DNA of 64,000 bases from Bedellia somnulentella (GCA_963576735.1 OY755179.1:3100001-3164000), one strand, 5' to 3'; shown: positions 54,414 to 64,000, counted from the first letter of the stretch. Notes: generated by a model not told the origin, from the letters alone. Program-made: numbers and translations.

Positions 54414-54545
54414 TACATAGCTATATACCGATACTTAAGATGCTTGACTAAAAAAAAGGAGATCAGCTTCAGAATGGATAATCCCTTAGCGACTTTTGGA
54501 CGATGAATAAAAAAAATATTTATATGAAATGATTTTTTCTCAAAA

Positions 54546-54870
54546 AACTCGACTCAAACTTTCAAGCCGCATAAACCGGAAAAGGTCGGTAGAGATACTG
54601 ATACTTTTGAATATCACGTAACATTGTCAACAAGTGTTCACAGTACGCACGTTCTGCTTGGACAGTGTACTCACGTGATAGGGGGCAGATGCATCGCCGT
54701 TTTTTACGAATACAATGTCACATGACTTCACACAATGTTTTTTCTCACCGTCAACAACCATGATAAATTAACGACATATTTGACTTTAGAAAAGACAAAT
54801 TGGCCAGTGATTTGGACCAACACCAGTCACCATGAAAGAGTGTTCTACCCATTGATTAATCTCGGTTGTA
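54546..54870 (-). repeat. S2 SINE copy
   Basis: CTCAAACTTTCAAGCCGC, GATAGGGGGCAGATGCATCG, and a reversed A box TACCCATTGATTAATCTCGG. Diverged, near full length. Confidence 0.85.
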
Positions 54871-54920
54871 TATTGATGTTTGATTTTTATCTTTATTTAA
54901 CTGTGTAAGTAAAAATAATA

Positions 54921-55350
54921 ATATATACACACCCATTCCCCTTGGGGTTTGCAGAGACTATCGGTTACTACTTTTTACATACATACATACATAAATATAC
55001 TCACGGCTATAAATCCCTACAAGGGGTAGCCAGAGCTAACGAATTAGAAATTCCTCAGCCACTTTTGGCAGTTGCGTGGGGAAAAGATGGTAAAATAAAG
55101 GTTGTTGGTCATGGGTCTCCAACCGCATCCCCCAAAAAACCCTTAAAAAGCCCCAATACCATTAGTCGCCTCTTACGTACACCCACCGGAAGAAAAGGGG
55201 TAGTGCTATTCTAAGCCGTCACAACACAGCAACTTTTTACGACCCAGAAAAGCCCTTCGAATCTCATTCGTCAAACTTTTCATACATGCTTTCATATTCA
55301 TCACACTTCAGATGCCTACTTTTTTACCACAATTTTGTCTAGAGTTCCAA
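54921..55350 (-). mobile_element. L 3' end interrupted by S1
   Basis: CCATTCCCCTTGGGGTTTGC and AGAGACTATCGG to 54978, then resuming at 55241 with GACCCAGAAAAGCCC and CTTTTCATACATGCTTTC. ACTTTTTAC is duplicated around the inserted S1. Confidence 0.78.
54979..55231 (-). repeat. S1 SINE copy, subtype B, with target-site duplication
   Basis: ACTTTTTAC at 54970-54978 and 55232-55240. Head ends ACAACACAGCA. Full length. Confidence 0.94.
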
Positions 55351-55675
55351 CAGGTTCCTCTATTACACATTAAAATCTTCGTAGGAATGCGTATGTCCGC
55401 CATTTTCCTGGCCCTAAATCCCGAAGTATGTCCAGCAAACTCTCATATACTGTTTTCACGTCACGTCCGTCCGACATTTTGTGATACTGTTGGAGCAAAG
55501 TTTCCAAGTAAAAAGTTATGTTACATAAAACAATGTAATCTTCAACGACAACTTTGACGCTGTGAATACAACTTCGTGATATCAAATGTTTCTTGTTTGT
55601 TTCGAATTAGGTAAGGTATTAATTTATTAAATTAGTCTTCATCACAAGTTACTATTAGTCGGATATATGATAGAT

Positions 55676-56010
55676 ATGGCCGTGTAGTGTCGGCTTAGAA
55701 TGACACTAACCCATTTCTACCCGTGGGTGATCGTAAGAGGCGACTAAGGGTATAGGGGCTTTTTAAGTGACTTTTGGGCGATGTGGTTGGACATCCGTCA
55801 CCAAAATCCATATATTTATATTTATACCATGTATTTTTATTTGTAACATCTCATGAACTTGTGACATGCAAATAAATTGAATTGAATTGAATTGAATATA
55901 TTTTCCCCAATCAACTTCCAAAAGTGGCTGAGGAATTTCTCAATCCAAAGCTCTGGCTACCCCGTTAAGGGATTTATAGCCGTGAGTATATGTATGTATA
56001 TATGTATGTT
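55676..56010 (+). repeat. S1 SINE copy with inserted LINE end
   Basis: GCCGTGTAGTGTCGGC head, GCCGTGAGTATATGTATG tail, TATGATAGAT on both sides (55666-55675, 56011-56020). About 60 bp ending in (TTGAA)n interrupts it at 55838. The same S1 in duplication copy 2 (57880) is uninterrupted. Confidence 0.92.
55838..55897 (+). mobile_element. short LINE 3' end, (GAATT)n tail
   Basis: TTTTTATTTGTAACATCTC, CATGCAAATAAATTGAATTG. Present in copy 1 and absent from copy 2, so inserted after the duplication or lost from copy 2. Confidence 0.75.
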
Positions 56011-56382
56011 TATGATAGATTCAAATTACTGTTTGCAAGGGTCATTGGTCATAAGTCTAGCTGCGTTGAAAATCTTCAACGACGACTGTCTTTGTTAGTT
56101 AAAAAACTTGTACCGACATACAGTTATGTGGAATTGTCTTTCGTTTTGGAAGTGAATGTTTGCATTAATATAATCTATTTATTATATGCTAGATTTCTCA
56201 TGATTTAAAAGAAATAAATGCAATAGTTTCTTTTGGCTAAAATAAGTAATATATAGGGATATGAGAAGCACTATGAAAGGTGCTAAAAGTTCCTCTAAAC
56301 TTCAGCTCAGTGAACCGGTGTTTCTACAATTATTATTAGGGAATGAATACGTCCGGGTGGCTACTATCTCATGACTAACAAC

Positions 56383-56866
56383 TTTATTTTATTTTATTTT
56401 ATTTAGAAGACTAACAGCATAATATAACTCTTAAACTACTACATAAATATTCGTGTGCCAATTATAAATCTTCACCAATATCTTCAAGTATACAACTATT
56501 ACGGAAGAAATAAAAATAGAAATTAGTATAAATGGGATAGATAAACTTCGGACAGATAAACTATGCTACATACATCAACATTAACATAATGAAAGGAGAG
56601 AGAGTAAGTATTGCAATACAGAGGGGTAATGCAGCCAGCCTCTTGGGAACCCTACCCCCTAGCGGCAGCGATTTTGAAAACATTTCTTATATTGTTTAAT
56701 TTAATTTCTGCTGTAAATATTTAATTAATAAGTCAAGTTTAAGTTTAGTTTTATATTTGTTAAGTGTGTACATATATGACATGAATAACAATACAGCATT
56801 AAAAAATATGGAAATTATAACAATAGTTACATTTGTTTACATCAATCACATAATAAAATAGTCGCT
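56383..56866 (-). mobile_element. 484-bp insertion with (TTTTA)n end
   Basis: Starts CTTTATTTTATTTTATTTTA, which looks like an antisense LINE tail. It contains GCCAGCCTCTTGGGAACCC. Its borders are fixed by comparison with the uninterrupted CTAACAATAGTCGC at 58766 in copy 2. No coding frame is recognised. Confidence 0.8.
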
Positions 56867-57132
56867 ATCAGCCGATTTTACAGCTCCAAAATAGTCACAC
56901 AAGTGTAGGTCCAAAGCAAGGCAACTATACTAACATTTAAAAAGAGTAGGTATAGCCTTGGAAATCGAATTTTCGCTATATTCACAAAAAATCTCATTCA
57001 AGCACCTATGTATTTCCCGTTTCCAAAAAATCGCATGAATTTCCCTGGTTTAAAACTCACAAAAAAAAGATGGGGTAGTTTTATTTTACGCTTATATAAT
57101 TTTAGCGTCAACAAATTTCATGATACTATTAA

Positions 57133-57346
57133 CACACACACACACACACATACTCACGGCTATAAATCCCTAAAAGGGGTAGCCAGGGCTAAGGAATTAG
57201 AAATTCCCCAGCCACTTTTGGAAAATTGAGTGGGAAAAAGATGATGAAATAAAGGTTGTTGGTGATGGGTCTCCAACCGCATCGCCCAAAAATCCCTTAA
57301 AAGCCCCAATTTCGTTAGCCGCCTCTTACGTACACCCACCGGAAGA
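57133..57346 (-). repeat. S1 SINE copy with (CA)n tail
   Basis: ACACACACACACACACAC replaces the usual ACAT units before TACTCACGGCTATAAATCCC. The head is truncated at CCACCGGAAGAAG. CATGATACTATTAA and CATGATATTAAAA flank it. It sits at the junction of the two duplication copies. Confidence 0.88.
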
Positions 57347-57879
57347 AGTCCATGATATTAAAATAACATGGTAAATTACTCAATATCAACATCGTACGAA
57401 ACCCTCTTTACGCGAGTTCAACTCGCACTAGTCCCCTTTTTACGAACAAGAAAAGCCCTTCGAACCTCATTCGTCAAACTTTTCATACATGCTTTCATAT
57501 TCATCACACTTCAGATGCCTACTTTTTTACCACAATTTTGTCTAGAGTTCCAACGAGTTCCTCTATTACACATTTAAGTCTTCGTAGGAATGCGTATGTC
57601 CGCCATTTTCCTGGCCCCAAATCCCGAAGTATGTCCAGCGAACTCTCATATACTGTTTTCACGTCACGTCCGTCCGATATTTTGTGATACTGTTGGAGCA
57701 AAGTTTCCAAGTAAAAAGTTATGTTACATAAAACAATGTAATCTTCAACGACAACTTTGACGCTGTGAATACAACTTCGTGATATCAAATGTTTCTTGTT
57801 TGTTTCGAATTAGGTAATGTATTAATTTATTAAATTAGTCGTCATCACAAGTTACTATTAGTCGGATATCTGATAGATA

Positions 57880-58140
57880 TAGCCGTGTAGTGTCGGCTTA
57901 GAATAACACTAACCCATTTCTACCCGTGGGTGATCGTAAGAGGCGACTAAGGGTATAGGGGCTTTTTAAGTGACTTTTGGGCGATGTGGTTGGACACCTG
58001 TCACCAAAATCATTTATTATTACCATATATTTTCCCCAATCAACTTCCAAAAGTGGCTGAAGAATTTCTCAATCCAAAGCTCTGGCTACCCCGTTAAGGG
58101 ATTTATAGCCGTGAGTATATGTTTGTATATATGTATGTTT
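57880..58140 (+). repeat. S1 SINE copy (paralogue of 55676)
   Basis: GCCGTGTAGTGTCGGC to GCCGTGAGTATATGTTTG. Inherited through the segmental duplication, not a separate insertion. Confidence 0.92.
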
Positions 58141-58355
58141 ATGATAGCTCCAAATTACTGTTTGCAAGGGTCATTGGTCATAAGTCTAGCTGCGTTGAAA
58201 ATCTTCAACGACGACTGTCTTTGTTAGTTAAAAAACTTGTACCGACATACAGTTATGTAGAATTGTCTTTCGTTTTGGAAGTGAACGTTTGCTTTAATAT
58301 AATCTATTTATTATATGCTAGATTTCTTATGATTTAAAAGAAATAAATGCAATAG

Positions 58356-58597
58356 TGTAGTGTCGGATTAGAATAGCACTACCCCATTTCTTCCGGTGGG
58401 TGTACGTAAGAGGCGACTAACGGTATTGGGGCTATAAAGGGATTTTTGGGCGATGCGGTTGGAGACCCATCACTAACAACCTTAATTTTACCATCTTTAC
58501 CCCACTCAACTTTCCAAAAGTGGCTGGGGAATTTCTAATTTCTTAGCTCTGGCTACCCCTTTTAGGGATTTATAGCCGTGAGTATATGTATGTATGT
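58356..58597 (+). repeat. S1 SINE copy, subtype B, with visible empty site
   Basis: AAATGCAATAG at 58345-58355 and 58598-58608. The matching position in duplication copy 1 (56217-56227) holds a single AAATGCAATAG followed by TTTCTTTTGGC, the pre-insertion sequence. Confidence 0.97.
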
Positions 58598-59030
58598 AAA
58601 TGCAATAGTTTTTTTTGGCTAAAATTAGTAATATATAGAGATATGAGAAGCACTATGAAAGGTGCTAAAAGTTTGTCTAAACTTCAGCTCAGTGAACCGG
58701 TGTTTCAACAATTATAATAATTATTATTAGGGAATGAATACGTCCAGGTGGCTACTATCTCATGACTAACAATAGTCGCTAACAGCCGATTTTACAGCTC
58801 CAAAATAGTCACACAAGTGTAGGTCCAAAGCAAGGCGACTATACTAACATTTAAAAAAGAGTAGGAATCGAATTTTCGCTATCTTCGCTTCACAAAAAAT
58901 CTCATTCAAGTACCTATGGATTCCCGTTACCCAAAAATCGCATGAATTTCCCTGGTTTAAAACTCACAAAAAAAAGATGGGATAGTTTTATTCTACGCTT
59001 GTATCCAATTTCATGATACTGCTAACAATG

Positions 59031-59485
59031 CTCTAAAATTGGGACCAACTCAATCACTATCAATATTAAGTTAAATAAAATGTGGCACTTGTTCCGACTT
59101 GGCACCATATTTCCGACAATTGAAATAATCAGAAAGGATTTGAGACAAAGTTCCAAACACGCTACCCATAAGTTTTGAGGTTATGCCCTTTAAACAAGTT
59201 TGGCAAAGGGTTCAACTCACCCTCAGGGGAATGATACAACAGCGAGTCGAGCTTCCGAAGTTCAGATCGAAATTTGCATAGGCACTTGAATAACTATTGA
59301 TTTCATCATCATCATGAGCCTATATATAGGTGGCTAAAGTCTTCTTGAGTGATTTTCAAAGTGACTGGTTCTATGCTGCCTTCGTCCATATAATTTGCTA
59401 CTTTTTACGAAAAACCACATTTCAAAATGACGCGTGTAATAGTTTTGGTCTGTTTAGCGCAAAAAATGTTAGCTTTCATGCATAT
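59031..59485. other. no supported gene
   Basis: Unassigned. CATCATCATCATGAGCCTAT at 59304 may be a degraded LINE (ATG)n-type tail. The 61-codon frame at 59330 has no motif I recognise. Confidence 0.4.
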
Positions 59486-59489
59486 ATGG

Positions 59490-59732
59490 TGATGATTATA
59501 TACTCATGGCTATAATTCTCTAGAAGGCGTAGCCAGAGCTAAGGAAGTAGAAATTCCTCAGCCTCCTTTGGAAAGTGGAGTGGGGAAAAGGTGGTAAAAT
59601 AAAGGTTGTTGGTGATGGGTCTCCAACCGCATCGCCCAATGTTCCCTTAAAAGCCCCAATACCGTTTGTCGCCTCTTACGCACACCCAGCGGTAGAAATG
59701 GGGTAGCGCTATTCTAAGCCGGCGCTACACAG
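59490..59732 (-). repeat. S1 SINE copy, subtype B
   Basis: ATATACTCATGGCTATAATT tail without ACAT repeats; head ends CCGGCGCTACACAGC. Full length apart from the tail. Confidence 0.92.
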
Positions 59733-60030
59733 CTACATGATAATTATATGATTGTATTAAATAAGTGTTCATACCAAAAGTTACTGCTCTATACATATTG
59801 TGTTATACTGATTCGTATTATTGGTATCAAGAGTATGGGAAACCGATGTCTTATATTTTCAATTCAAGCGAATTTTTATTGTATACCTATGTAGATAGAA
59901 TGGAAGCAGAAACATTCACATATTTTTTATATTACGGTTTTTTCGTGGTGAAACTCGTCTATTGAATGTATTTTTAAAAGTTAATACGACTGAAGTATTT
60001 TTTAGTCCAACGACTATTGTGCTATTCTTT

Positions 60031-60150
60031 ATCTATACTTATAATAAATCTGTAGAGAGGTCAATTCTGTACATGAAATATATTTTCAAAATGACTATCA
60101 GGTGGTGATTAGGGATCGATACTGATGCCAAAAATGCAATCAGTAAAATT

Positions 60151-60228
<78 letters not shown>

Positions 60229-61044
60229 GGTTTGTATGTTCCTTATGGAAACAAAAACTACTCGACGGATTTTAACGAAACTTGGTACAATTATTCTTCA
60301 TACTCCTGCGCAGGTTTTTGTATACTTTTTAGCAGAGAAGTAAAGGGGAGTTTTGGGAAATTTGGGGAAAACGGGAGAAGTTACTCCATTTTTTAAGCTT
60401 CCGTCGCGTGTGCAGCCTTAATGGTTAAACTTACATAGAAATCATGTGTGGCGGAAATATTCTTCATAAAATTATCTAAAAAAAAATCCTCAACAGTTGA
60501 TGTCTATCTTTTACGGTTGACTCACAATAACACGTGTAATTCCTGATAGCTTAGCAGTTCGGAACATCCTGATTATATTTGTTTACTCTTACGTTTGTAA
60601 ACCTCTCACTCATCCCTAATTTAAAAAAGGTAACATTATAACCTATTCAATAAAAAAAGAATCATAGAAATCGGTAGACAAACACCGAAATTATGCATAA
60701 AATAAGCTATCGCGCCCGTGATCGAAACTAAATCTTTACTAATTTACATATAACATACTAGATGGCGCCAGTGGTTGCATCCTACATAACGTAATGATTT
60801 ATTTTTTAGATTGTTATAAATACTTCATGGCGTTTTATTCCAAAATTTGCTATTAAACGGAAATACTGAACCGTTCATTAAAGCGCATTCAAAATCACCA
60901 AACTAAACTGTTAAGGGAGTGCTATAAATTTAATAAATTGAAAACATTGCGCTGAATTTCACAATGCTTGAGCAGTGACTACAGAAAGAAACCTCAGATA
61001 ATTAAAAAACAACGCTACCCGTGCGAAGCTGGGACGATCCACTA
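60031..61044 (+). mobile_element. H: Helitron-like element with expanded (GTCT)n
   Basis: Starts ATCTATACTTATAATAAATC and ends GTGCGAAGCTGGGACGATCC then ACTATT, so the final CTAG is mutated. It contains about 19 GTCT units at 60154-60228, far more than the other copies. The open frame of repeated cysteine-leucine-serine-valine here is an artefact. Confidence 0.88.
60154..60228. repeat. (GTCT)n microsatellite
   Basis: 75 bp of perfect GTCT repeats inside an H element. Confidence 0.98.
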
Positions 61045-61063
61045 TTACTAATAAATAAAGAAT

Positions 61064-61273
61064 AAATAAAGGAAAGAAAAATTTCGACACAGGCGGGATT
61101 CGAACCCGCGACCTCGGGTATACGCCCCCGTCGCTCTTGCCAATTGAGCTACCGTGTCAATGGCTGCCAGCGCGAAATTCTTCTATCCTTTATTTCGACG
61201 AGCGACGGGGGCGTATACCCGAGGTCGCGGGTTCGAATCCCGCCTGTGTCGAAATTTTTCTTTCCTTTATTTA
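61064..61273. repeat. M: tRNA-like inverted dimer
   Basis: 72-bp arms (61064-61135 and 61201-61273) built on the tRNA 3' half plus its AAATTTTTCTTTCCTTTATT tail. They flank 65 bp that includes the tRNA 5' half (GAGCTACCGTGTC). It lies exactly between two H elements. Confidence 0.88.
61085..61158 (-). tRNA. tRNA-like sequence, probable pseudogene or SINE head
   Basis: On the minus strand the 74 bases fold as acceptor GACACGG/CTGTGTC (7 bp, one G-T), D arm GCTC/GAGC, and a perfect T arm GCGGG-TTCGAAT-CCCGC, followed by discriminator G. A box GTAGCTCAATTGG and B box GGTTCGAATCC are both intact. The anticodon arm is abnormal: pairing CGGG/CCCG leaves an 8-base loop without the universal U33, so no reliable anticodon can be assigned. 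Because a second copy of its 3' half sits inverted 50 bp away and a relative lies at 52750, I think it is the head of a tRNA-derived repeat and not a working tRNA gene. Confidence 0.55.
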
Positions 61274-61283
61274 TTATTTATTT

Positions 61284-61403
61284 ATCTATACTTATAATAA
61301 ATCTGTAGAGAGGTCAATTCTGTACATGGAATATATTTTCAAAATAACTATCAGGGGGTGATTAGGGATCGATACTGATGCCAAAAATGCAATCAGTAAA
61401 ATT

Positions 61404-61441
<38 letters not shown>

Positions 61442-62182
61442 GGTTTGTATGTTCCTTATGGAAACAAAAACTACTCGACGGATTTTAACGAAACTTGGTA
61501 CAATTATTCTTCATACTCCTGGGCAGGTTTTTGTATACTTTCCAGCAGAATAGTAAAGGGGAATTTTGGGAAATTTTGGGAAAACGGGAGAAGTTACTCC
61601 ATTTTTTAAGCTTCCCTCGCGTGTGCAGCCTTAATGGTCAAAGTTACATAGAAATCACGTATCACGGAAATATTCTACATAAAATTATCTAAAAAATATT
61701 CCGCAACAGTATATGTCTATCTTTTATGGTTAACTCACAACAACACGTGTAACTCCTGATAGCTTAGCAGTTCGGCGCATTCTGATTATATTTGTTTCCT
61801 CTTACGTTTATAATACTATCAATCACCCTTATTTCAAAAGTTAACATTATTACCTACTCAATAAAAAAAGAATCATAGAAATCGGTATAGAAACAGCAAA
61901 ATTAATAGTCCCAACATAATAGTCGCACGCGATCAAAACCAAATCCTTAGTAATTTACAAATTACATTTAATTAAAAGCTAAAAATTTGCTTAATTTCGG
62001 AGATATTGATCTGAACCGATCATAAAAGCGCTTTCAAAATCACAAAGTAACACTATATTCAGACATGAGTGCTGTAAGTTGTAATAAAGGCGCTAATTTC
62101 ATAACGCTTGAGCAGTGATTGAAGAAACCTCCAATATTTTTAAAACTACGCTACCCGTGCGAAGCGGGGCCGATCCACTAGT
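61284..62182 (+). mobile_element. H: Helitron-like element, intact ends
   Basis: TCTATACTTATAATAAATC at the start; CCCGTGCGAAGCGGGG hairpin and CCGATCCACTAG|T at the end. (GTCT)n spans 61407-61441 (about 9 units). Flanks A and T fit Helitron insertion. Best reference for the family. Confidence 0.9.
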
Positions 62183-62205
62183 TTATCATATTTTCCTAAC
62201 ATGAC

Positions 62206-62322
62206 TTCAAAGGTGGCTGTGGGATTGCTAATTCCGAAACTCTGTATATTTCAATATGTGTTTTAAGATTGATGCAAATGGCGATTGACGGTCTCCACCT
62301 ACCCCAAAAAGAATAAATGTTT
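62206..62322 (+). repeat. degenerate S1 and L 3' scraps
   Basis: CAAAGGTGGCTGTGGGATT (S1-like) followed by GGCGATTGACGGTCTCCACC and TACCCCAAAAAGAATAAATG (L-like). Confidence 0.45.
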
Positions 62323-62339
62323 CACTTCTAGTTAAAGAA

Positions 62340-62460
62340 AAAGATAAAAGATATTTATTTCAAAATAAAAAGAATTTTTCTCTATTTTTTGAACGTCACA
62401 AACTTACGTTTAAGTTAAATCTTACTCTACTGACTCTACTTCGGATTCGGAACTATAATA
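62340..62460 (-). repeat. Jockey-like 3' UTR repeat
   Basis: ATATTTATTTCAAAATAAAA, then GTTAAATCTTACTCTACTGA and CTTCGGATTCGG; reverse of the 30585 copy. Confidence 0.55.
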
Positions 62461-62529
62461 CTAGTTAGGGAACTATAATAAGCCAATTGTGAAAACAGGG
62501 TTACCTAGAACTTTCTCTCTTAAACTCTT

Positions 62530-63370
62530 AACAGAGAGGGTAACCCGGAATGATAGAAATAATACATTTATTCATTTCTACATACAAAAAAGACATGGTT
62601 ACTCTCACATACATTTTAAAACACTTAACGATCGACAATAAAAAGTAAAAGTAAATTTCAGAAAAAAAAAAGTACAAAAAAAATAAAATTATTAATGCAA
62701 TACCGCACATCAAACAGAGATATACATTTATAGAAAAGAATATTTAAATGACTGCTTACCAATGACCAGCCCGGCTAGTACGAGCGGTGTTTAAACAAGT
62801 TATCGCGTGGGATAAAGCAGCCATCTCTTATGCACTTACTTAGTATCGTATACTGCCATCTTATTCTAACCGTTATCGTGTCGATAAAATAGCGCTCGTG
62901 CTTGCCCTCTGCCTTTCTGGTGACTGTATATAAGCATTATTGTTGTGAGTGAAACCTTACAATACTAAATCGTAATCAAGAGTTTCAATTATTATCTGCC
63001 TACCAATTATTGCTTGAGTATAGTTTAGTATATTTTACGATATATTTCAACTTTTCAATAAAAGTATAACCAAAATTTTTCTTTCGCTTCAATAGACCGA
63101 TTAATCGCCTCATAACAAAGGTAACGAGTAATTTCAGTAAATCGATACATATTTAATCGGTTCAATCTTCCCTGCCAGTGTAATCCTGAGAGAATAGCTG
63201 GCTGCATAGCCTCGGCAGCCCTGGATTAGTTCACAATGATTGATGCACTACCAGATTACAACGTTGTGCGTGACGTAAGCCCTAGGTTATAGTCTAGCGA
63301 ATATTCCATTGATCAAATGTAGTTTCAGCTTAATTTGCTGGGAAATTCAACGGTCTTGAAATTCGCGTTT
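62530..63370. other. unassigned; possible solo LTR or small promoter unit
   Basis: TATATAAG at 62928, AATAAA at 63056 and moderately GC-rich flanks around 62770-62920. No terminal TG/CA pair or short duplication could be fixed. No coding. Confidence 0.25.
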
Positions 63371-63375
63371 GAAAT

Positions 63376-63567
63376 ACACTTACTTACTTACTTATACTCA
63401 CGCCCGTTGTTCCCATTGGGGTAGGCAGAGACTATAGATCACCACTTTATACGATCCAGACAAATCTTGCTTGCTTCTGTGACATTTGTCATTCTTCTCA
63501 TACATGCTCTTTTATTATTTTCACTGCGGACTTTCACCTTCGTAATAACGTTTTCAATTTGGTTTTT
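63376..63567 (-). mobile_element. L 3' end, (TAAG)n-tail subtype
   Basis: ACTTACTTACTTACTTATAC, CTCACGCCCGTTGTTCCC. Minus frame has NNKRACMRRMTNVTEASKIC and LDRIKW. Same subtype as the palindrome centre at 11086. Confidence 0.85.
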
Positions 63568-63675
63568 AAACGTGTGTACTATACATATTTCACCTATACG
63601 AGTAAGCTTAATGCTTTGTAGGTTGGTAAAGAAAAATATAAATACTTCGTATTTTAAGCAGCTCACGCTGTGTTC

Positions 63676-63902
63676 AGCACTACCCCATTTCTTCCGGTGG
63701 GTGTAAGTAAGAGGCGGCTAACGAAATTGGGGCTTTTAGGGGATTTTTGGGCGATGCGGTTGGAGACCCATCACCAACAACCTTTATTTTACCATCTTTT
63801 CCCCACTCAACTTTCCAAATGTGGCTGAGAAATTTTTAATTCCTTAGCCTTGGCTACCCCTTTTAGGGATTTATAGCCGTAAGTATATGTATTGTATGTA
63901 TG
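63676..63902 (+). repeat. S1 SINE copy, subtype B, head shortened
   Basis: CAGCACTACCCCATTTC to GCCGTAAGTATATGTATTG. The first 20 bases are missing. The next S1 head follows directly. Confidence 0.92.
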
Positions 63903-64000
63903 CTCTGTAGTGTTGACTTAGAATAGCACTGCCCCATTTCTTCCCATGGGTGATTTTAAGATGCGACTAAGGGTATTGGGGATTTATTTAGTGATTTTTG
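63903..64000 (+). repeat. S1 SINE copy, cut by window end
   Basis: TCTGTAGTGTTGACTTAGAA to GGGGATTTATTTAGTG. It abuts the previous S1 head-to-tail. Confidence 0.88.

Larger units (their letters stand above)
55245..57132. repeat. segmental tandem duplication, copy 1
   Basis: From AGAAAAGCCCTTCGAATCTC to TTTCATGATACTATTAA, collinear with 57448-59030. Relative to copy 2 it carries two extra insertions (55838-55897 and 56383-56866) but lacks the S1 found at 58356 in copy 2. Confidence 0.93.
57448..59030. repeat. segmental tandem duplication, copy 2
   Basis: From CAAGAAAAGCCCTTCGAACC to TTCATGATACTGCTAACA. Divergence from copy 1 is a few percent by eye outside the insertions. An L remnant (57430-57560), an S1 (57880-58140) and unassigned sequence are shared. 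Confidence 0.93.

Noticed and set aside
60125..60343. frame with repeated Leu-Ser-Val-Cys
   Set aside because: Direct translation of the (GTCT)n microsatellite.
61085..61158. functional tRNA gene
   Set aside because: The anticodon stem pairs only with an 8-base loop lacking U33, and the sequence is part of an inverted repeat family. Kept only as a tRNA-like sequence.
1..64000. CRISPR-like array of many similar repeats
   Set aside because: The repeats are dispersed, 250-360 bp long, in both orientations, with target-site duplications. They are retroelements in a eukaryotic genome.

Overview
This window looks like nuclear intergenic or intronic DNA from an insect, most likely a moth or butterfly (Lepidoptera). 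I infer this from the AT-rich base, the absence of any intact host gene I could recognise, and the repeat content: tRNA-derived SINEs, RTE-like and Jockey-like LINE remnants, Helitron-like elements with (GTCT)n tracts ending in CTAG|T, a repeat with GGAC/GACA tracts, a piggyBac derivative and Tc1 remains. Nothing here is bacterial or viral. Almost every open frame is a by-product of repeats. The only frames with recognisable protein motifs are decayed transposon genes.

Four repeat families dominate (names are mine). S1 is a SINE-like element of about 248 bp with a tetranucleotide (TATG)n tail; I find 53 complete or partial copies, roughly one sixth of the window. S2 is a tRNA-derived SINE of about 358 bp with TATGT or TTGAG tails; about 16 copies. 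L is an RTE-like LINE present mostly as 3' ends encoding an RWFGHIERM-type C-terminus; about 19 pieces, plus one 1.9 kb piece carrying the endonuclease and the start of the reverse transcriptase. H is a Helitron-like non-autonomous element; six copies. S1, S2 and L end in the same kind of 3' segment: CTCTG-S-CWACCCC, a short hairpin, then GSCGTGA and a microsatellite. This points to a LINE with two SINE partners recognised through a shared 3' hairpin.

Layout. 1-8.3 kb: dense S1 copies, several in inverted pairs, with an L insertion inside an S1 and a GGAC-type repeat inside another repeat. 8.5-13.9 kb: a small palindrome, a tRNA-SINE nested in L, a 1.5 kb palindrome with 675-bp arms, a 625-bp tandem repeat, and a broken Tc1 transposase. 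14-20.5 kb: S1, S2 and Jockey/RTE fragments. 20.5-23.5 kb: a largely repeat-free block with a GC-richer island. 23.5-31.9 kb: dense, nested S1/S2/L. 31.95-32.93 kb: piggyBac derivative flanked by TTAA. 33.4-43.2 kb: H, S1 and S2 copies. 43.2-46 kb: mostly unique DNA. 46.6-50.8 kb: L pieces, a 415-bp MITE and a minisatellite. 52.7-64 kb: tRNA-like hairpins, H elements, and a tandem segmental duplication (55.2-59.0 kb) in which one copy preserves the empty site of an S1 insertion.

The elements do not form a host pathway. What they record is a LINE/SINE retrotransposition system: target-site duplications of 9-17 bp, 5' truncation, insertion into one another and shared tails.
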